From: Thermoflexales bacterium
GTDB lineage: Bacteria > Chloroflexota > Anaerolineae > Fen-1058
Length of the DNA: 16,775 nt
Assembly: GCA_017882055.1 (NCBI GenBank)
Contig: JADGQE010000021.1
Location: 1 to 16,775 of the forward strand
Direction of reading: 5' to 3'
Shown here piece after piece: positions 5,921 to 12,903 of the stretch; the stretch's first letter is position 1, and each line of letters starts with the position of its first letter. The translations under genes were made by a program, and so were the position numbers. Below the pieces are notes generated by a model. It worked only from the letters and a program-made list of their open reading frames with translations, was not told the DNA's origin and did no database searches.

Positions 5921-7237
5921 ATGAGTCCACGCAAAGCGTCCGCGTCCATCTTCGATCGCTTGCGCCTAGCCCCCACGTGGAAATGGTTGTCACTCGACAT
6001 GGGGGTCCGCCGCTGGCTAGTGTTGCTGATCTTCGGCGTAACACTGCTCGGCCTTGGCTTCGCTTACCTGTTCGTCGATCTCTACCGTAACCTGGGCTTG
6101 CCCGATGTTGCCACCGTGCTCTCGCTTCAGTTCTTGCCACCACTGCTTTGGGCTGTGCTTGTTGGCGGTCTGGGCATCACTGCGATTGTGGTCGCCCTCA
6201 TCCGACTCAATCGATCGATCCTCAAACCCTTCATCCGGCCCGGCGATCAGCCTGTGGCCGATATTCTCTATCAACATTATCAGCGCGAGCGCGGACCCAG
6301 GGTCGTGGCGATTGGCGGCGGCACCGGCCTCTCAACCTTTCTACGCGGCATTAAACACTACACCACCAACATCACCGGCATCGTCACCGTGGCCGACGAC
6401 GGCGGATCCAGCGGACGACTGCGGCGCGAGATGGGCGTGCTGCCGCCCGGCGATTTTCGCAACTGCCTGGCGGCGCTGGCCGACGATGAAGCGTTGACGA
6501 CACAGCTCTTTCAGTATCGCTTCGGCCAGGTCGAGGGACTCGACGGTCACGCCTTCGGCAATCTCTTCATCACGGCCATGGCCGATGTGAGCGGCTCATT
6601 CGAACAGGCGCTGATCGAAAGCAGCCGCGTGCTGGCGATCGTCGGCCGCATCCTGCCGAGCACGCTGAGTGACATTCGGCTCAGCGCCGAGATACACACC
6701 GAGCAGGGCCTGCGGCAAGTCGAGGGCGAATCGGCCATTACGCATTCCGGCGGCAAGATCGAGCGCGTGATCCTGCAGCCTGCCCGTGTGCGGCCTTACC
6801 CTGAATCGATCCGCGCGATCCTTGAAGCCGATGTGATCGTCCTTGGCCCCGGCAGCCTGTATACCAGCGTGCTGCCCAACCTGCTCATCGACGGTATTCC
6901 CGCTGCACTCCGTGCCAGTCGAGCCTTAGTACTCTATGTCTGCAACGTAGCCACCCAACACGGCGAAACTGATGGCTACAGCGTCAGCGATCACGTCCAG
7001 GCGATCGAACGGCACATTGGTCCCGGAGTCATCGATGCGGTGCTCGTCAACTCGCGCACCAACATCGAATGGCAGAATGCGCCGCCCGGCGTGGGCAAGA
7101 TCATCCAGGCCGAGCCGCCGTCCGAAACACTGCGGATCATTGCGGCGGATGTGATTGATGAAACCTATCCGTGGCGGCATGATTCGCCCAAACTCGCACG
7201 AGCCGTCATACAGGCCCTCGGCAAATTACATCCTTAA
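5921..7237 (+). CDS. yvcK: YvcK/CofD-like gluconeogenesis factor with N-terminal membrane anchor
   Basis: This 438-residue protein has two membrane segments (about 32-54 and 72-96) followed by a full UPF0052/CofD-like domain from about residue 125. Diagnostic motifs are VVAIGGGTGLS (128-138), TVADDGGSSGRLR (156-168) and PPGDFRNCL (175-183). Known YvcK proteins bind UDP-sugars, are needed for growth on gluconeogenic carbon sources in Bacillus, and affect cell-wall synthesis. Bacillus YvcK is shorter and lacks the anchor, so this one should sit at the membrane. ATG 5921 has no obvious ribosome site in its short leader, but the near-consensus promoter fixes the region. The next gene follows after 3 nt, so it heads an operon. 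The family is certain; the physiological role here is inferred. Confidence 0.9.
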   Translation: MSPRKASASIFDRLRLAPTWKWLSLDMGVRRWLVLLIFGVTLLGLGFAYLFVDLYRNLGLPDVATVLSLQFLPPLLWAVLVGGLGITAIVVALIRLNRSILKPFIRPGDQPVADILYQHYQRERGPRVVAIGGGTGLSTFLRGIKHYTTNITGIVTVADDGGSSGRLRREMGVLPPGDFRNCLAALADDEALTTQLFQYRFGQVEGLDGHAFGNLFITAMADVSGSFEQALIESSRVLAIVGRILPSTLSDIRLSAEIHTEQGLRQVEGESAITHSGGKIERVILQPARVRPYPESIRAILEADVIVLGPGSLYTSVLPNLLIDGIPAALRASRALVLYVCNVATQHGETDGYSVSDHVQAIERHIGPGVIDAVLVNSRTNIEWQNAPPGVGKIIQAEPPSETLRIIAADVIDETYPWRHDSPKLARAVIQALGKLHP

Positions 7238-7240
7238 CGC

Positions 7241-8458
7241 ATGAACACCAGCCGCCGCGATGCACTCAAATTGATCGGCGCGGCCGGCTTGACGCTGGCG
7301 CTGGCGCGTGTGTGTGAAGTGCTCAGCTCAGTCGGTGAACAGATTCCGCCGCCATCCAGAATTGCCAATCTGCTGCCGGATTACTTTAACAACACTCGCC
7401 AGAACGTCGTCGTGCATGGCGGACAACGCGCGCTGCTCTCCAGCCATTTTTATCCGCAAGCCACTTACGTTCGTGACGCGTTCTACGGACCGCTGGCGTT
7501 GAACGATGCGGGCCTGAGCGAAGAATGCTATCGCTGGTTCGCCCGCACGTCCGATCGAGCGACCGGCCAGATTCGCACCGCCGTGCCATTTGATCCGAAC
7601 GACGATCCACAGTTTCCGGCGCAAGACGACGATTCATCGCTGCTGTTCGTCATCTGGTCGATGTGGCTCAAACGTCAGCGTGTCGCAGTCGATCAAAGCG
7701 TGGTCGAAAGGGCCTTTGCTTTCATCGAAGCGCACGTGCGTGCCGATCAATTCATCTCGCCGGCCGGCGCGTTTCGCTACTGGGCCGATACGGTGCAGTT
7801 CGACACAGCCGAACGCATCACACACAATCAAGGCTTATACGTCGTCGCCGTGCGAGCGATGATCGAACTGGGCTGGGGCAGCGTCACACGTCAAGATTAC
7901 GCCAACGCTCGATCACGCTATGCGGCCTTCTATCGTCCCAGTCTCGGCGCGCTGACATTGGGCCAGGATTCGTGGTGGGCGGACAAACTCGATATATCCG
8001 CTTTGTTTCCAGAATTCTTGCTGCGGTGGCTGTTTGATGAATCGGCGCTGCCCGACGACATGATCCGATCGACGATCGATCGATTTCGGCAAACGGCCAG
8101 CGTCACCAAGGACAATGCCATCGTCGGCATCAAAACCATCTGTGCGCCAGATGGATCGTTTTTGCCGCGCGAGAAATATTTTGCGCCGGGCTTGAATTGG
8201 CCGGGCGATTATCAAAACGGCGGCTACTGGCCGATGTACACATTGATTGCCTTAGCGCTCAGTTACAAAATCGCGTCTCAGCCAGCCATCAAACAATTGA
8301 TCGAGGATCTGGTCACGCTCGAACTGGCTACCGATCATCGCTCGAAAGAAGTCATCATCCTGGCGCCGGAAGCCATCGGCACAGTCAACCCGGATCGATC
8401 GGGTTACACGTGGAATGCTTTGATCGTTCCCGCATTGCAGTGGGCAGGGGTCATTTGA
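7241..8458 (+). CDS. Tat-exported protein resembling (alpha/alpha)6-barrel glycoside hydrolases
   Basis: The 405-residue protein begins with a twin-arginine signal (SRRDALKLIGAAGLTLALA, residues 4-22), so it is likely exported folded or membrane-anchored. The rest is soluble and helix-rich. Short motifs recall six-hairpin glycosidases such as glucoamylase, amylo-alpha-1,6-glucosidase and invertase-like families: YVRDAFY (76-82), QDDDSSLL (128-135), ITHNQGLY (193-200) and PGDYQNGGYWP (321-331). Acidic residues that could be catalytic are present, but none can be assigned. It starts 3 nt after yvcK and overlaps the next gene by 1 nt (TGATG), so translation is probably coupled. A polysaccharide or cell-envelope glycan substrate is a guess from fold and neighbours. 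Confidence 0.72.
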   Translation: MNTSRRDALKLIGAAGLTLALARVCEVLSSVGEQIPPPSRIANLLPDYFNNTRQNVVVHGGQRALLSSHFYPQATYVRDAFYGPLALNDAGLSEECYRWFARTSDRATGQIRTAVPFDPNDDPQFPAQDDDSSLLFVIWSMWLKRQRVAVDQSVVERAFAFIEAHVRADQFISPAGAFRYWADTVQFDTAERITHNQGLYVVAVRAMIELGWGSVTRQDYANARSRYAAFYRPSLGALTLGQDSWWADKLDISALFPEFLLRWLFDESALPDDMIRSTIDRFRQTASVTKDNAIVGIKTICAPDGSFLPREKYFAPGLNWPGDYQNGGYWPMYTLIALALSYKIASQPAIKQLIEDLVTLELATDHRSKEVIILAPEAIGTVNPDRSGYTWNALIVPALQWAGVI

Positions 8459-9381
8459 TGAAATCTGCTGCACACCGGAAACGCGGTTGCAAGTACTGGT
8501 TCAAACTACTCGCCGTCGGTCTCATGGGCGGATTCGGGCTGGCGTATTGCGGGATCATGGCACTGGACATTGCTTCGATCACACGCACAGCGCCTGATCC
8601 GAATTGTTGCAGTCTGCCAACGGACTCGACCTTCGCTTATGAAAGCATCAACTTCACCAGCAGCGACGGCGTAACTTTATTCGGCTGGTACGTTCCATCG
8701 AAGAACAGGGCCGCGGTGATTTTGTTGCACGGCTATGGGGCCAATCGCAGCGAAATGCGGCCGCGCGCCGAAATGCTGGCCCAAGACGGATTCGGTGTTT
8801 TGATGTATGATATGCGCGGTCACGGCCAGAGTGGCGGCAACCAACGCTCATTTGGTTGGACCGACGTCAACGATGTCACTGCGGCGCTAAAGTTTCTGCA
8901 TCATCGCAGCGACGTCGATCCAACGCGAATCGGCATCCTGGGTTTCTCGATTGGCAGGCAAGTGGCCATGCGGGCCGCCGCGCAAACGGATGCCAGCCAG
9001 GCCGTCATCGATGATAGGCCCAGTCTGGCGCGAGCCGAGGATATACCGTCCTCCGCCGACATCGGCGAATGGTTATTCAAGCTATCCAATTGGCTTGAAG
9101 ATCGAGTCTTCTCAGTGGTCGTGGGCGTGCCGGCTCCGGCCGGGGTAGCAGAAGTCATTGGGCATATCTCGCCGCGCCCGTTGATGATCATTGCCACTGG
9201 GCCAGATAGCGACGTCGAACAACGGTTGGCGCAATACTACTTCGATCAAGCCCGCGAACCCAAGACCGTGTGGAAAATCCCGGAGGCGCAGCATGGCACC
9301 GGGCCGGCTGTTCGACCAACCGAGTACGCACAGATAATTACGGATTTCTTTGACAAAGCATTGCTAGGGAAAGGAAGGTGA
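8458..9381 (+). CDS. Membrane-anchored alpha/beta hydrolase
   Basis: The protein has 307 residues. An N-terminal hydrophobic anchor (about 16-38) leads to an alpha/beta-hydrolase domain. The oxyanion motif is LLHGYG (89-94), the nucleophile elbow is GFSIG (162-166, Ser164), the acid is likely Asp250 or Asp252 in ATGPDSD, and the His is His279 in AQHG. RGHGQSGG (120-127) is typical of the YqkD/FrsA-like esterases and peptidases of this superfamily. The nucleophile helix continues with Arg right after the GxSxG, where small residues are usual. ATG 8458 was chosen because it overlaps the upstream stop by 1 nt; a longer in-frame start at 8197 would overlap the preceding gene by 262 nt. Substrate unknown; it is probably an extracytoplasmic lipid or ester hydrolase. 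Confidence 0.85.
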   Translation: MKSAAHRKRGCKYWFKLLAVGLMGGFGLAYCGIMALDIASITRTAPDPNCCSLPTDSTFAYESINFTSSDGVTLFGWYVPSKNRAAVILLHGYGANRSEMRPRAEMLAQDGFGVLMYDMRGHGQSGGNQRSFGWTDVNDVTAALKFLHHRSDVDPTRIGILGFSIGRQVAMRAAAQTDASQAVIDDRPSLARAEDIPSSADIGEWLFKLSNWLEDRVFSVVVGVPAPAGVAEVIGHISPRPLMIIATGPDSDVEQRLAQYYFDQAREPKTVWKIPEAQHGTGPAVRPTEYAQIITDFFDKALLGKGR

Positions 9382-9386
9382 AATCT

Positions 9387-9677
9387 ATGCCGCAACTCAA
9401 AGACATCATTCAATTCCAAACGAATACGAGCGAAAAGATCACGACCGGAAACGTCAGCCTCGCGCTGCAATCGCGGGCCTTGATTATTCGTTTGCCGTTT
9501 GGCGGCTTTGTGTGGAATCGGCCTACAGCGGTTCTGGTCGAAGAGAACGGGCAGACCAAACGCATTCCGATTGTCGATGCTACCCGCTTGGCGCAAGTGG
9601 GGGTGTTTGCTCTCGCATTAGTTTCGGTTATAATCAGTGCGGTCTTAGCACAAACAAGGAGCCATCAAGATGAGTAG
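9387..9677 (+). CDS. Small membrane protein related to the C-terminal half of its YtfJ-like neighbour
   Basis: A 96-residue protein with one C-terminal membrane segment (about 71-89). ATG 9387 is preceded by AAGGAAGG at 8-nt spacing; an in-frame GTG at 9378 overlaps that ribosome site and is less likely. Residues 45-70 (RPTAVLVEENGQTKRI, then PIVDATRLAQ) align with residues 101-124 of the next protein (RPVAVITIGPSGVEVE, then PIVDATKIA), and both continue into a hydrophobic segment. It lacks the Gly-rich loop of YtfJ proteins. It starts 5 nt after the hydrolase gene and overlaps the next gene by 8 nt, so it is part of the operon. No known function; it may be a truncated paralogue and partner of the next product. 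Confidence 0.7.
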   Translation: MPQLKDIIQFQTNTSEKITTGNVSLALQSRALIIRLPFGGFVWNRPTAVLVEENGQTKRIPIVDATRLAQVGVFALALVSVIISAVLAQTRSHQDE

Positions 9678-10116
9678 TTTCCTCGAAAAAATGGGTATCA
9701 CGATCGAAAAAGGCCAGGCCCAAAGTCTGGAATTGATCGACAAGCTAATCGCCACCGCCCGGCCAGCCGCCGTGTTCAGTCCGCCGGTCTCAGCCGGTGA
9801 TTACACCGTTATCACTGCGGCCGAAGTCAGCATCGGCGTGGGCTTTGGATCAGGCGGCGGAGGAGGACCTCAGCCGGCTGAAAAACAGACGGCCGACGGC
9901 GAAGCGCAGGGCCAACCTCAAGACAGCGGTTACAGTATTGGAACAGGCGGCGGCGGCGGATCTGCGGCGCGCCCGGTGGCCGTGATCACGATCGGGCCGT
10001 CCGGTGTGGAAGTTGAACCGATCGTGGACGCGACGAAAATCGCAATTGCTGTCTTCACGACCGTCGGCGCAATGGCGTTGATGTGGAGCAAGATGCGCCG
10101 GATCGCTAGAGAGTAA
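9670..10116 (+). CDS. YtfJ/GerW (Spore_YtfJ) family membrane protein
   Basis: This 148-residue protein has the family layout: an amphipathic N-terminal helix region (4-28), a GDYTVITAAEVSIGVGFG beta segment (43-60), two Gly-rich patches (GSGGGGG 60-66 and GTGGGGG 91-97) around a polar loop, RPVAVITIG (101-109), then the PIVDAT motif (117-122) and a C-terminal membrane segment (about 123-139). In Bacillus, YtfJ/GerW is a spore germination/sporulation protein, but homologues occur widely in bacteria that do not form spores, with no defined role. It overlaps its upstream neighbour by 8 nt and sits in the yvcK operon. The C-terminal anchor is an addition to the basic domain. The family call is good, the function is unknown. 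Confidence 0.78.
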   Translation: MSSFLEKMGITIEKGQAQSLELIDKLIATARPAAVFSPPVSAGDYTVITAAEVSIGVGFGSGGGGGPQPAEKQTADGEAQGQPQDSGYSIGTGGGGGSAARPVAVITIGPSGVEVEPIVDATKIAIAVFTTVGAMALMWSKMRRIARE

Positions 10117-10137
10117 TCGTGTCGTAGGCAAACACGG

Positions 10138-10350
10138 ATGTACAAGTATCAGATTTTGATCTATTGGAGCGATGAAGACCAGGCGTTCATCGCCGAAGTT
10201 CCCGAGCTGCCGGGTTGTATGGCACATGCCACGTCGCAAACCGAAGCGCTGGCCAATGTAAAAGATGCCATCGAGTTGTGGCTCGATACAGCCCGTGAAT
10301 TTGGCGACGTGATTCCTGAGCCGCAACACTGGCGATTAGTGCCCGCGTAA
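10138..10350 (+). CDS. HicB-like antitoxin-fold protein (orphan)
   Basis: A 70-residue protein with the HicB pseudo-RNase-H N-terminal pattern: YQILIYWSDEDQAFIAEVPE (4-23), LPGCMAHATSQTEALANVKD (24-43), then a helix and VIPEP near the end. HicB proteins usually neutralise the HicA mRNA interferase, but no HicA frame is present on either side: only 21 nt separate it from the YtfJ-like gene and the next gene is gap. It also lacks a C-terminal DNA-binding extension, so it belongs to the short HicB-like group often found alone. No clear ribosome site is visible at ATG 10138. It may be co-transcribed as the last gene of the yvcK operon. Confidence 0.75.
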   Translation: MYKYQILIYWSDEDQAFIAEVPELPGCMAHATSQTEALANVKDAIELWLDTAREFGDVIPEPQHWRLVPA

Positions 10351-10417
10351 CAGCCGATATCGCGCGCAAGCAGCTAAAATTCTTTCAAACACACTATTCT
10401 CACAAGGAGAGATTGCA

Positions 10418-11473
10418 ATGGCTGTAAAAGTTGGTATTAACGGATTTGGCCGTATCGGACGGCAAGTGCTCAAGGCTATTCGGGATAACTACCCGAACAC
10501 GTTGGAAGTTGTCGCCTTCAACGACATCGGCGACATGAAGACGATGGCCCACTTGCTGAAGTATGATTCGAACTACGGCAAGTTCAATGGCACCGTCGAA
10601 GCCGCCGAAGACGGGCTGCACATCGACGGCAAGAAGGTTCAGGCCTTCAAAGAAACCGATCCCTCGAAGATTCCATGGGGCGATCTGGGCATCGACATCG
10701 TCATCGAGAGCACCGGCCTGTTCACCATCAAGAAAGACGGCATGAACAAGAAGGGCAAGATGGTGCTGGGCGCTGAGAACCACATCACCAGGGGTGGCGC
10801 CAGGAAGGTCATCATCTCCGCCCCGGCCGAAGGCGAAGACCTCACCATCGTGATGGGCGTCAACGATGACAAGTATGATCCGGCGAATCATCACGTCGTG
10901 TCGAACGCTTCGTGCACGACTAACTGCCTGGCTCCGGCCGCTAAGGTTGTGCATGACAAGTACGTGATCAAGCGCGGATTTATGACCACGATTCACGCTT
11001 ACACCAACGATCAAAAGATCCTCGACATGCCACACAGCGATCTGCGCCGCGCCCGCGCTGCCGCGCTGAACATCATCCCGACGACGACTGGCGCCGCCAA
11101 GGCTGTGGCGCTAGTCATTCCAGATCTGAAGGGCAAGTTCGACGGCTACTCGCTGCGCGTGCCGACCTCGACCGTATCGGTCGTAGACTTCACCGCGCAA
11201 GTGGAAGTGGCCTGCACCACCGAAGAACTACGCCAGGCTTTCCGCGATGCCGCTGCTGGCCCGATGAAGGGCATTTTGGCCGCCGTCGATGAGCCGCTGG
11301 TCAGCATCGATTACAAGGGTGATCCGCACAGCTCGTCAGTGGACCTGCCATTCACGATGGTCCTCGGCAAAGAGAAGAACGACTTCCTCAAAGTCGTGGC
11401 CTGGTACGACAACGAGTGGGGTTACTCGGTTCGCACCGCCGACCTCGCCAACCTGATGGCAAGCAAACTTTAG
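10418..11473 (+). CDS. gap: Glyceraldehyde-3-phosphate dehydrogenase, type I
   Basis: This 351-residue enzyme oxidises glyceraldehyde 3-phosphate to 1,3-bisphosphoglycerate in glycolysis, or works in reverse in gluconeogenesis, in the cytoplasm. The Rossmann motif is GINGFGRIGR (6-15). Asp36 (FNDIGD) points to NAD preference. Catalytic Cys166 lies in SNASCTTNC and His193 in TTIHAYTNDQ; the C-terminal WYDNEWGYS is intact. It is longer than the usual 330-340 residues because of an insertion of about 10 residues near 104-125 (KKDGMNKKGKM region), a variant known in some bacteria. AAGGAG lies 8 nt before ATG 10418. It is followed by pgk after an 81-nt heptamer-repeat spacer, the classic gap-pgk order. 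Confidence 0.97.
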   Translation: MAVKVGINGFGRIGRQVLKAIRDNYPNTLEVVAFNDIGDMKTMAHLLKYDSNYGKFNGTVEAAEDGLHIDGKKVQAFKETDPSKIPWGDLGIDIVIESTGLFTIKKDGMNKKGKMVLGAENHITRGGARKVIISAPAEGEDLTIVMGVNDDKYDPANHHVVSNASCTTNCLAPAAKVVHDKYVIKRGFMTTIHAYTNDQKILDMPHSDLRRARAAALNIIPTTTGAAKAVALVIPDLKGKFDGYSLRVPTSTVSVVDFTAQVEVACTTEELRQAFRDAAAGPMKGILAAVDEPLVSIDYKGDPHSSSVDLPFTMVLGKEKNDFLKVVAWYDNEWGYSVRTADLANLMASKL

Positions 11474-11554
11474 TGATTGCTGATTGCTGATTGTGGATTT
11501 CGGATTGCAAGGGTTCACAATCAGCAATCGAAAATCAGAAATCAGAAATCAGAA
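11474..11554 (+). repeat. Palindromic heptamer repeat array between gap and pgk
   Basis: Five head-to-tail units (TGATTGC, TGATTGC, TGATTGT, GGATTTC, GGATTGC; 11474-11508) are followed by complementary units (ACAATCA, GCAATCG and others), ending with ATCAGAA three times (11534-11554), directly before the pgk ATG. A perfect 14-bp inverted repeat (11482-11495 with 11516-11529) can fold in the mRNA with a 20-nt loop. It occupies the whole intercistronic space and replaces a recognisable ribosome-binding site. Confidence 0.7.
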
Positions 11555-12733
11555 ATGGACAAGAAAACCGTTAAAGATATCGATCTCAAAGGCAAGCGCG
11601 TCATCATGCGCGTCGATTTCAACGTCCCGATGGATAAGGGCGTGGTCACCGACGACAAACGCATCAAAGCCTCGTTGCCGACGATTCAATACATCCTGGA
11701 GCAAGGCGCGTCGCTCGTGCTGATGAGTCATCTGGGCCGCCCCAAGGGCGCTGGCTTTGAAGCAGAATTCAGTTTGAAGCCCGCATCAGAAACATTGGCT
11801 AAGCTGTTGGGCAAACCCGTGAAGATGGCGCCCGATTGCATCGGCCCCGAAGTTGAAGCGATGGCTAAAGAACTGAAGCCCGGCGAAGTGATGCTGCTTG
11901 AAAATGTTCGCTTCCACAAGGAAGAGGAAAAGAACGATCCCGAGTTTGCGAAGAAACTCGCCGCGCTCGGCGAAGTGTATGTGTGCGATGCGTTCGGTTC
12001 AGCACACCGCGCGCACGCCAGCGTCGAAGGCATCGCGCATCAGCTGCCCGTGGCCGTGGCGGGTTTCTTGATGGAGCAGGAACTGGAATACCTCGGCCGC
12101 GCCACGTCGAATCCCGAGCATCCGTACATCGCGATTCTGGGCGGCGCGAAGATCAGCGACAAGATCGCCGTGATCGAGAACTTGCTCACCAGGTGCGACA
12201 AGCTGATCATCGGCGGCGGCATGGCCAACACCTTCCTCGCGGCCCAAGGTTACAACATGGCCGATAGTCTGGTGGAAGCCAGCTCGATCGAGACAGCCAA
12301 AGGCATTCTAACTAAATCGGGCAACCAGCTGCTGCTGCCCATCGACGCCGTGATCGCAGACAAATTCGAGGCCGAGGCCAATAGCCAGGTCGTAGACGTG
12401 GACAAAGTCCCGGCAGGTTGGCGCATCATGGACATCGGTCCCAGGTCGATCGAAACCTTCAGCGCCGCGCTCAAGGGCGCGAAGCTGGTGGTCTGGAACG
12501 GCCCGATGGGCGTGTTTGAAATGCCGAAGTTTGCCGAAGGCACCTTTGCCATTGCAAGGATGTTGGCGACCAGCGGCGCGACGACCGTCATCGGCGGCGG
12601 CGACAGCGCCAGCGCCGTGAAGAAAGCGGGCGTTGCCAAACAAATGACGCACGTCTCCACCGGCGGCGGCGCCAGCCTCGAATTCCTCGAAGGCAAAGTG
12701 CTGCCCGGCGTTGCAGCCTTAAATAGCAAGTAG
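11555..12733 (+). CDS. pgk: Phosphoglycerate kinase
   Basis: This 392-residue enzyme transfers the acyl phosphate of 1,3-bisphosphoglycerate to ADP. Intact motifs are RVDFNVP (19-25), SHLGRP (58-63, substrate-binding), the central hinge/nucleotide site around AILGGAKISDK, and the C-terminal GGGDSASA and STGGGASLEFLEGK. Length matches the family. ATG 11555 gives the normal N-terminus (MDKKTVKDIDLKGKRV); an in-frame start at 11477 would add 26 residues encoded by the heptamer repeats and is rejected. No Shine-Dalgarno sequence precedes the start, which follows three ATCAGAA units. It is probably co-transcribed with gap and ends before the hairpin at 12787-12829. Confidence 0.96.
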   Translation: MDKKTVKDIDLKGKRVIMRVDFNVPMDKGVVTDDKRIKASLPTIQYILEQGASLVLMSHLGRPKGAGFEAEFSLKPASETLAKLLGKPVKMAPDCIGPEVEAMAKELKPGEVMLLENVRFHKEEEKNDPEFAKKLAALGEVYVCDAFGSAHRAHASVEGIAHQLPVAVAGFLMEQELEYLGRATSNPEHPYIAILGGAKISDKIAVIENLLTRCDKLIIGGGMANTFLAAQGYNMADSLVEASSIETAKGILTKSGNQLLLPIDAVIADKFEAEANSQVVDVDKVPAGWRIMDIGPRSIETFSAALKGAKLVVWNGPMGVFEMPKFAEGTFAIARMLATSGATTVIGGGDSASAVKKAGVAKQMTHVSTGGGASLEFLEGKVLPGVAALNSK

Positions 12734-12786
12734 CGTTAGACCAGTCGAGCTTTCAGCCGACCTGACTGATCGTTAGTAAATGCAAG

Positions 12787-12829
12787 AGGCGCGGATCGAA
12801 GCCAAGTCCTTGGCCTTTGATCCGCGCCT
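12787..12829 (+). terminator. Hairpin terminator after pgk
   Basis: AGGCGCGGATC (12787-12797) pairs with GATCCGCGCCT (12819-12829), and GCCAAG (12801-12806) pairs inside with CTTGGC (12809-12814), giving a long, nearly continuous stem. It lacks a clean T tract (TCGCTT follows), so efficiency is uncertain. It abuts the next promoter. Confidence 0.6.
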
Positions 12830-12833
12830 TCGC

Positions 12834-12862
12834 TTGACAGCCTGCGCTTGTGCGGTTACGAT
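12834..12862 (+). promoter_or_regulatory. Near-consensus promoter for the 12904 membrane gene and probably rsfS
   Basis: TTGACA (12834-12839), 17 nt, TACGAT (12857-12862): a perfect -35 and a 4-of-6 -10. The expected start site near 12869 gives a leader of about 35 nt. It follows the pgk terminator directly. Confidence 0.65.
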
Positions 12863-12903
12863 TGGGACAGGTCAGAGTCTCATCAGTACACGGGGGATGA
12901 TGT

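Noticed and set aside
8197..8457. Upstream start for the alpha/beta hydrolase
   Set aside because: It would overlap the preceding gene by 262 nt; ATG 8458 overlaps the stop by 1 nt and places a proper membrane anchor at the N-terminus.
10400..11035. A 211-residue open frame on the minus strand across gap
   Set aside because: It is antisense to a perfect GAPDH sequence, has no recognisable motif, and its length follows from the codon bias of the real gene.
11477..11554. 26-residue N-terminal extension of phosphoglycerate kinase
   Set aside because: It is encoded entirely by heptamer repeats and is absent from the normal family N-terminus.
11474..11554. CRISPR-like repeat array
   Set aside because: Units are 7 nt with no spacers and change orientation midway; no cas genes are present.
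12787..12829. Riboswitch or small RNA in the pgk downstream hairpin
   Set aside because: A simple long hairpin directly after a stop codon and before a new promoter is better explained as a terminator.
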